Assembly (NCBI GenBank): GCA_018434075.1
Contig: JAHDQA010000093.1
Span: forward strand, 1 to 38,415
DNA length: 38,415 nt
Reading direction: 5' to 3'
From: Tissierellaceae bacterium
Lineage (GTDB): Bacteria; Bacillota; Clostridia; Tissierellales; Tissierellaceae
In this document: in pieces, positions 33,822 through 38,415 of the stretch
Layout of the letters: every line of letters begins with the position of its first letter
How positions within the stretch are numbered: the stretch's first letter is position 1
Notes under the pieces: model-generated
Database searches by the model: none
Seen by the model: the letters and a program-made list of their open reading frames with translations, nothing else
What the model was told of the DNA's origin: nothing
Program-made: the position numbers and the translations under genes

Positions 33822-34835
33822 ATGGCTGTAACAATAAAAGATGTTGCCAAAAAAGCTGGGGTGTCAATTTCAACTGTTTCAAGGGTAATTAACGAGTCTA
33901 AGCCTGTAAGCCCTGAAGCAAGGAGAAAGGTTATAAAAGCAATTGATGAACTAGGATATAGACCAAATGAAATAGCAAGAAGCCTCGTCACAAAAAAATC
34001 TAACATAATTGGCGTTATTGTTGACGATATTGGGAGTTCATATGTTGCGCAAATAGTCAGAGGGATAGAGGAAGTAGGACATATGTATAATTATGACATC
34101 CTACTATGCGGCACCTATGGTGATAAAGAAGCAGAAGAGAAATTTACCCAACTATTATTGCAAAAGCAAGTTGCTGCTATTATATTATTATCAGAAATAT
34201 ACAATGAAGATGTTATTTCCTATTTGAAATTTGCTACAATTCCATTTGTATATTTAAATAAATATTATAATGTCCTAGAAAGTCCTACCGTGAGGATAAA
34301 TAATTATTTAGCAAGCAAAAAAGTGATGGATTATTTAATTGAATGTGGTCATAAAAGCATTGCTTATGTAACGCAAGAAAAAGATATAGAGCTAACTATA
34401 GAAAAGCATAAATTACAAGCATATAAAGATGCTATGAAGAATTTAAATCAGCCAGAAAACATATATAAAATAGACGGCCATACAGTATCAATTGGCTATG
34501 AATTTGGGAAAAAAATTGAAAATGACATAAAAGAGAAAAAGATAACAGCAGTTTTTTGCTGTGATGACGAGATAGCTATAGGTCTAATTAATTATTGTTA
34601 TGATCATGATATTAATGTTCCAGATTCTATATCTATTGTTGGTTATGGCAATATCTCAATCGCATCATATATAAGACCAAAGCTTACAACAATAATGGAG
34701 CCATATTATGATATTGGCGCTGTTTCAGTAAGGAAATTATCAAAAATACTCAGTAATGAAGATTCGGAAGAAGAAACTATAGAATTACCTGTACAACTAA
34801 TAGTTAGGGACTCGGTAAAAGATTTGAACATTTAA
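33822..34835 (+). CDS. LacI family transcriptional regulator
   Basis: This 337-residue regulator has an N-terminal helix-turn-helix (TIKDVAKKAGVSISTVSRV, residues 4-22), the hinge helix PNEIARSLVTKKS, and a periplasmic-binding-protein-like sensor domain (about 60-330) for a sugar or other small ligand. It resembles the CcpA-type group in length, but the co-repressor-contact residues were not checked, so it is not called CcpA. It starts 20 bases after the giant gene, behind GAGGTGGG, and precedes a strong terminator. It probably regulates this run or the downstream histidine ammonia-lyase; neither has a clear palindromic operator. Confidence 0.88.
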   Translation: MAVTIKDVAKKAGVSISTVSRVINESKPVSPEARRKVIKAIDELGYRPNEIARSLVTKKSNIIGVIVDDIGSSYVAQIVRGIEEVGHMYNYDILLCGTYGDKEAEEKFTQLLLQKQVAAIILLSEIYNEDVISYLKFATIPFVYLNKYYNVLESPTVRINNYLASKKVMDYLIECGHKSIAYVTQEKDIELTIEKHKLQAYKDAMKNLNQPENIYKIDGHTVSIGYEFGKKIENDIKEKKITAVFCCDDEIAIGLINYCYDHDINVPDSISIVGYGNISIASYIRPKLTTIMEPYYDIGAVSVRKLSKILSNEDSEEETIELPVQLIVRDSVKDLNI

Positions 34836-34894
34836 ATTAACAAGAAATAAGCTAAAAAAAGCTGGGGTTTAAATGAAAAAGGATAAAATAAAAA

Positions 34895-34940
34895 CTAGTA
34901 AAAACACCACATTATTTAATGTGGTGTTTTTACTAGCTTT
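34895..34940. terminator. Strong terminator after the LacI gene
   Basis: Arms from 34895 (CTAGTAAAAACACCACATTA) and to 34936 pair over 20 bp with only a two-base apex, followed by TTTATTATAT. A-rich sequence before the hairpin makes it usable in both directions. It separates the giant-protein operon from the histidine ammonia-lyase gene. Confidence 0.9.
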
Positions 34941-34979
34941 ATTATATTAATATATTAAATTAAAAGGAGGATTTTGAAA

Positions 34980-36503
34980 GTGATTGTTATTGATGGGAAT
35001 AGCTTGAATTTAGAATCATTTATTAGAGTTGTTAAATATGGTGAAGAAATAAAGTTATCACAAATAGCAACTGAAAAAGTAATTAAATCTAGACAATATG
35101 TTGAAGAAATAGTCAATAATGAAAAAGTAGTGTATGGTATAACAACTGGCTTTGGGAAATTTAGCGATGTATTAATAAGTAATGATGAAACAATGGATTT
35201 ACAAAGGAATTTGATTATTAGTCATTCTTGTGGAGTTGGGAATCCTCTGAGTGAGGAAGCTGTTAGAGGCATAATGTTGCTTAGAGTTAATGCTCTTTCT
35301 AAAGGATATTCTGGTATAAGAATTGAAACATTAAATACTCTTGTCGAAATGTTAAATAAAGGAGTTCATCCGATTATTCCTGAAAAGGGATCTTTAGGCG
35401 CAAGTGGAGATTTAGCACCATTAGCTCACATGGTTCTAGTAATGATTGGAGAAGGTGAAGCAATTTATAAAGGCTGTAGAATGTCTGGTTTGGAGGCAAT
35501 GAACAAAGCTAATATTGATATCGTAAAACTTCAAGCTAAAGAAGGGTTAGCTCTTATAAATGGGACTCAAGTAATGACATCGATAGGATCTATTGCACTC
35601 TTTGAGGCGTTAAATATATTGAAATTAGCGGATATATCATGTGCTTTGACTACTGAAGCATTAAATGGTATCACTGATGCTTTTGATTTAAAAATACAAA
35701 AAGTTAGAGGACATGATGGACAAATAAAGACTGCGATGAATTTATTGAGAATACTCGAAAACAGCAAGATGACCACTAGACAAGGTGATTTAAGAGTACA
35801 AGATCCGTATTCTATTCGATGTGTACCACAAGTACATGGAGCTTCGAAAGATGCTTTCAATTACGTGAAAAATGTATTAGAGACAGAAATGAATGCTGCC
35901 ACAGACAATCCATTAATATTTGCTGATGAAGACGAAGTGTTTTCCGGAGGGAATTTTCATGGGCAACCAGTTGCTTTAGCTATGGATTTTCTTGGCATTG
36001 CTTTATCTGAAATAGCCAATATATCTGAGAGGAGATTAGAGAGGCTTGTAAACCCATCATTGAATAGTGGACTTCCTCCATTTCTAACTACTAATGGTGG
36101 AGTGAATTCTGGATTCATGATTGTTCAATATGCAGCTGCAGCACTAGTTTCTGAAAACAAAGTTTTAGCACACCCAGCAAGTGTCGATTCAATTCCATCT
36201 TCAGGAAACCAAGAAGATCATGTATCAATGGGAACAATTGCTGCAAGAAAAGCATTTGAGATATCTCAAAATGTAAGAAAAGTATTAGCCATGGAAATAC
36301 TAACCGCATGTCAAGCAATTGATTTAAGAGGCAATAAAGGATTAGGGAAAGGGACAAGTATCGCTTATAGCATAATTAGAAATAGTATCCCTAAATTAGG
36401 AAATGACAGAATAATGTATAATGATATAAATAAAGTTGAAGAAATTATTTCTAATGGCACTTTATTAAAAGAAATTGAGAATAATGTTATAATAGATATA
36501 TAG
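34980..36503 (+). CDS. hutH: Histidine ammonia-lyase
   Basis: This 507-residue enzyme deaminates histidine to urocanate. The MIO cofactor triad Ala141-Ser142-Gly143 is in GSLGASGDLAPLAHM. The substrate-specificity marks of a histidine rather than tyrosine or phenylalanine enzyme are present: SHSCGVG in the N-terminal loop and Glu412 in NQEDHVSMG. The start is taken as GTG 34980, since GGAGG (34966-34970) is only three bases from the alternative TTG 34974. No hutU, hutI or hutG is adjacent, so the rest of the pathway is elsewhere or absent. Amino-acid fermenting clostridia use this route for histidine (family knowledge). Confidence 0.93.
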   Translation: MIVIDGNSLNLESFIRVVKYGEEIKLSQIATEKVIKSRQYVEEIVNNEKVVYGITTGFGKFSDVLISNDETMDLQRNLIISHSCGVGNPLSEEAVRGIMLLRVNALSKGYSGIRIETLNTLVEMLNKGVHPIIPEKGSLGASGDLAPLAHMVLVMIGEGEAIYKGCRMSGLEAMNKANIDIVKLQAKEGLALINGTQVMTSIGSIALFEALNILKLADISCALTTEALNGITDAFDLKIQKVRGHDGQIKTAMNLLRILENSKMTTRQGDLRVQDPYSIRCVPQVHGASKDAFNYVKNVLETEMNAATDNPLIFADEDEVFSGGNFHGQPVALAMDFLGIALSEIANISERRLERLVNPSLNSGLPPFLTTNGGVNSGFMIVQYAAAALVSENKVLAHPASVDSIPSSGNQEDHVSMGTIAARKAFEISQNVRKVLAMEILTACQAIDLRGNKGLGKGTSIAYSIIRNSIPKLGNDRIMYNDINKVEEIISNGTLLKEIENNVIIDI

Positions 36504-36539
36504 CATTAAATTTAGTTTATTCAGAAATGAGATGTTGCC

Positions 36540-37181
36540 ATGTCTAAAAAGAACATAATCTTAATTGACCCACAAGAAGTATTTATCTGTGGGTTAATTA
36601 AGATATTAGAAGAAAAAGAAAATATTAATATTTTAGATTATACTTATAGATATGATAAAGTTTCAGCAATATTAGATAAAGATGCAGACTTCTATTTAAT
36701 ATGCCCAGAGTTTCAAGAAGATAATGAAAACGGCATCATCAGAATGGCAATTGATAAAAATATAAATCATTCAACTATTTTTATGATTAATGAACTATCA
36801 GCGACTCATAATTTTTACATAGAAAATAAAATATTCAAAGGTTATATCCATAAAAAATCTAATAGGTCAATATATTTAGACATGATTGACAGCATTTTTA
36901 AAAATGAATTTTATATTGACCCCTCATTAACAATTATACTAAGTCAAAATAATTCTAACAATGAATATATTGATGATATAAAAAAAGTGTATCACCTTAC
37001 AAATAGAGAGTATGAAATATTCTTTTTACTTTCCAAGGGCTATTCTAATATTGAAATAGCAGATAGACTATGTATAAGTGAGAAAACAGTAAGGAATAAT
37101 TTAACATCTGTATACAAAAAATTAGGCATAAATAGCAGGACAGAAGCTATTATTTTTTCCCAAAAAATCAACAAAAAATAG
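36540..37181 (+). CDS. LuxR/NarL-type regulator with degenerate receiver domain
   Basis: This 213-residue protein has a C-terminal LuxR helix-turn-helix (about 150-205, LTNREYEIFFLL then SNIEIADRLCISEKTVRNNL). The N-terminal half (about 5-120) has the length and strand pattern of a receiver domain. The acidic pocket is reduced to one Asp in the LIDPQEV segment, and the phospho-acceptor position reads LICPE with Cys instead of Asp. It is therefore unlikely to be phosphorylated in the normal way and may respond to a ligand or protein. It follows hutH by 36 bases and may control it. The last 14 bases overlap the convergent LysR gene. Confidence 0.82.
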   Translation: MSKKNIILIDPQEVFICGLIKILEEKENINILDYTYRYDKVSAILDKDADFYLICPEFQEDNENGIIRMAIDKNINHSTIFMINELSATHNFYIENKIFKGYIHKKSNRSIYLDMIDSIFKNEFYIDPSLTIILSQNNSNNEYIDDIKKVYHLTNREYEIFFLLSKGYSNIEIADRLCISEKTVRNNLTSVYKKLGINSRTEAIIFSQKINKK

Positions 37182-38061
37182 ATTTTTCTAGTAAAAAATC
37201 AATAAATTTATTACTTAAAGGGCTAAGAGTTCTTACTTTATGATATGCTAAATAAAAATATCGTTCTAAACATAAGTTATTTATTTTGTGCATTCTATAG
37301 GTTTTATTCAAGTTATTGTCAATTTCATATTTAGAAATAAACCCTAAACCTAATCCGCATTCAACGAATTTTTTTATAGTTTCATTGTCTTCTAAATATG
37401 CTATAACAGATAATGAATCAAAGCTATATGACATCGAAGATAGAGCGTTTTCAATAATATCTCTCGTTCCAGAACCCTTTTCTCGAATTATGAAATTATA
37501 GTTGACTATATCACTTAAATTCAAGAAAGGGGAATTGATCTCGTAGGAAGCTGGCGATATTAGAACCAGTTCATCTTTCATTAACGGTACAAAGTTAATG
37601 TTTGGCATGTCATATTCAGTTCCAACTATACCAAAGTCATAGTAGCCATCAATGATATTATCTATTACTTTCTTTGAATCTAATTCACTAATTCTATATT
37701 TTACATCTTTATATTGTAAATTAAACTCACTTATCACTTTCGGTAGAAAGTGTTTTCTAGGTACGCTACTACAAGTAATATCTAATGTGCCAACAATAGA
37801 ATTATTGTATTCATCTATTACAAATTTTAAATTATCATATGTGTTTATAATCTCAATAGCTTTATCATAAAATATTTGTCCAGCTTGAGTTAAAGTTATG
37901 TTTTTACCCATTCTATCAAATAGTTTGCACCCTAATTCTTCTTCTAAATTTAAAATTTGGCTACTCACTGTAGGTTGGGTTAGAAATAATTTTTGTGCTG
38001 CTTTTGAAAAACTTTTTAGCTTAGCGACCTCTATAAAGGTTCTTAATTGTCTAAAGTCCAT
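37168..38061 (-). CDS. LysR family transcriptional regulator
   Basis: This 297-residue regulator has the N-terminal winged helix-turn-helix (FSKAAQKLFLTQPTVSSQI, residues about 18-36) and a two-lobe effector domain with the typical KGSGTRD segment. The N-terminal residues MDFRQLRTFIEVAKLKSFSKAA are close to the clostridial group annotated as selenium metabolism-associated LysR regulators; this placement is from memory and moderate. Its stop lies inside the tail of the LuxR gene (14 bases shared). The upstream side faces the rRNA promoter region. GAGATGAT lies ahead of ATG 38061. Confidence 0.88.
   Translation of the reverse strand: MDFRQLRTFIEVAKLKSFSKAAQKLFLTQPTVSSQILNLEEELGCKLFDRMGKNITLTQAGQIFYDKAIEIINTYDNLKFVIDEYNNSIVGTLDITCSSVPRKHFLPKVISEFNLQYKDVKYRISELDSKKVIDNIIDGYYDFGIVGTEYDMPNINFVPLMKDELVLISPASYEINSPFLNLSDIVNYNFIIREKGSGTRDIIENALSSMSYSFDSLSVIAYLEDNETIKKFVECGLGLGFISKYEIDNNLNKTYRMHKINNLCLERYFYLAYHKVRTLSPLSNKFIDFLLEKSIFC
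37181..37200. terminator. Weak AT-rich hairpin between the LuxR and LysR genes
   Basis: GATTTTT (37181-37187) pairs with AAAAATC (37194-37200) around a six-base loop. Seven A/T-rich pairs make a weak hairpin. It could help stop plus-strand transcription, but for the minus strand it lies inside the LysR coding end. Confidence 0.35.
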
Positions 38062-38159
38062 TTAATCATCTCACTTACATAGATATTTTCATATGAATTA
38101 TATCAATTAAAAGAAATAATATCCAGTCATAAAACTATATTAAATTATCTACAAGACTA

Positions 38160-38188
38160 TTGACATAGAAAAGCAAAAATTGTATCAT
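38160..38188 (+). promoter_or_regulatory. rRNA promoter P1
   Basis: TTGACA (38160-38165), 17 bases, TATCAT (38183-38188). The near-consensus hexamers and its place 92 bases upstream of a second promoter fit the tandem promoters of Firmicute rRNA operons. Together with P2 it accounts for the gene-free stretch 38062-38395, which holds no gene that I can see. Confidence 0.65.
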
Positions 38189-38251
38189 AACTAATGTTAG
38201 CATCTACTGATTAACTGGTTTAACTAATTTAAAAAAACTTTAAAAAAACCA

Positions 38252-38280
38252 TTGACAACTAAAAATCAGTTTGGTATACT
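38252..38280 (+). promoter_or_regulatory. rRNA promoter P2
   Basis: TTGACA (38252-38257), exactly 17 bases, TATACT (38275-38280). A-tracts at about 38230-38248 form a good UP element. Transcription would begin near 38287, about 110 bases before the 16S 5' end. Confidence 0.85.
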
Positions 38281-38286
38281 AACAAA

Positions 38287-38395
38287 GTCGCCAAGAGAGC
38301 GGCAACGAACCAAGAAAACTAAACAGTGTGAAACTTTGAATAAACTACAAAGTTAATTTTAAAAAAATAAGAAGTAATTGAGCTAAATCAAACTA
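38287..38395 (+). promoter_or_regulatory. 16S rRNA leader with boxA-like antitermination sequence
   Basis: The leader carries a GCC/GGC stem near 38290-38303 and then AGAAAACTAAACAG (38313-38326), close to the Bacillus rrn leader boxA region. A hairpin follows, AACTTTG with CAAAGTT (about 38332-38354). ATCAAACT at 38387-38394 is complementary to AGTTTGAT inside the 16S 5' end. Confidence 0.7.
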
Positions 38396-38415
38396 TTAAA
38401 TGAGAGTTTGATCCT
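38396..38415 (+). rRNA. 16S ribosomal RNA, 5' end only
   Basis: AGAGTTTGATCCT at 38403-38415 is the universal bacterial 16S 5' sequence (the 27F primer site). Aligning AGAGTTTG to E. coli positions 8-15 puts the mature 5' end near 38396. The gene continues past the window edge. Confidence 0.95.

Overview
The window is AT-rich, densely coding DNA from a low-GC Gram-positive bacterium, most likely a clostridium-grade Firmicute (my guess is Tissierellia; inference only). Supporting signs are strong AGGAGG-type ribosome binding sites, frequent TTG/GTG starts, short intergenic gaps, a Firmicute-type 6S RNA, lipoproteins with Gram-positive lipoboxes, and a lineage-typical FHA - FtsW/RodA - penicillin-binding protein cluster. 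No insertion sequence, phage, CRISPR or integrase was seen. Most of the window is ordinary chromosomal core. It ends 20 bases into a 16S rRNA gene preceded by two sigma-70-type promoters.

Layout. 1-3.5 kb (+): a His-rich DUF1292 protein, a Cof-type HAD phosphatase, a YtqA/YhcC-type radical SAM protein, a small P-loop protein and an unrecognised protein, ending at a bidirectional terminator shared with a minus-strand MltG-like membrane protein that lacks the catalytic domain. 4-8.8 kb (+): RluA-type pseudouridine synthase, TGS-uridine-kinase-like nucleoside kinase, lipoprotein NagZ and a ROK sugar kinase, the last two suggesting cell-wall amino-sugar recycling. 8.8-10 kb (-): MFS transporter. 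10-11.8 kb (+): ABC exporter. 11.8-16.8 kb (+): an envelope-signalling operon (polysaccharide deacetylase, OmpR-type regulator, histidine kinase, large lipoprotein, small membrane protein) behind a WalR-like operator. 16.8-18 kb (-): PspC, RecX, GIY-YIG. 18.1-23 kb (+): FHA, FtsW/RodA, class B PBP, oligoendopeptidase F. 23-26 kb: NAD kinase (-), second RluA (+), 6S RNA (+), PHP phosphatase (-). 26-27 kb (+): YtxH and a DUF948-like protein. 27.1-34.9 kb (+): lipid kinase, MarR regulator, a 1761-residue signalling protein, LacI regulator. 35-38 kb: histidine ammonia-lyase and LuxR regulator (+), LysR regulator (-). 38.1 kb to the end: rRNA promoters, leader and 16S start.

How the parts fit. Several units concern the envelope: NagZ/ROK, the deacetylase two-component operon, the FHA-FtsW-PBP cluster and the MltG-like protein. 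The most unusual object is the giant protein at 28516-33801: a kinase fold that has lost its catalytic aspartates, then a P-loop ATPase, TPR repeats, a GAF domain, an apparently active diguanylate cyclase with product-inhibition site, and a second GAF. It sits in a tight run with a lipid kinase and two transcription regulators and is the best candidate for an under-described signalling system. Convergent genes here repeatedly share one long palindromic terminator that runs into coding sequence, an economical arrangement seen at 3.5, 8.8, 16.8 and 23 kb.
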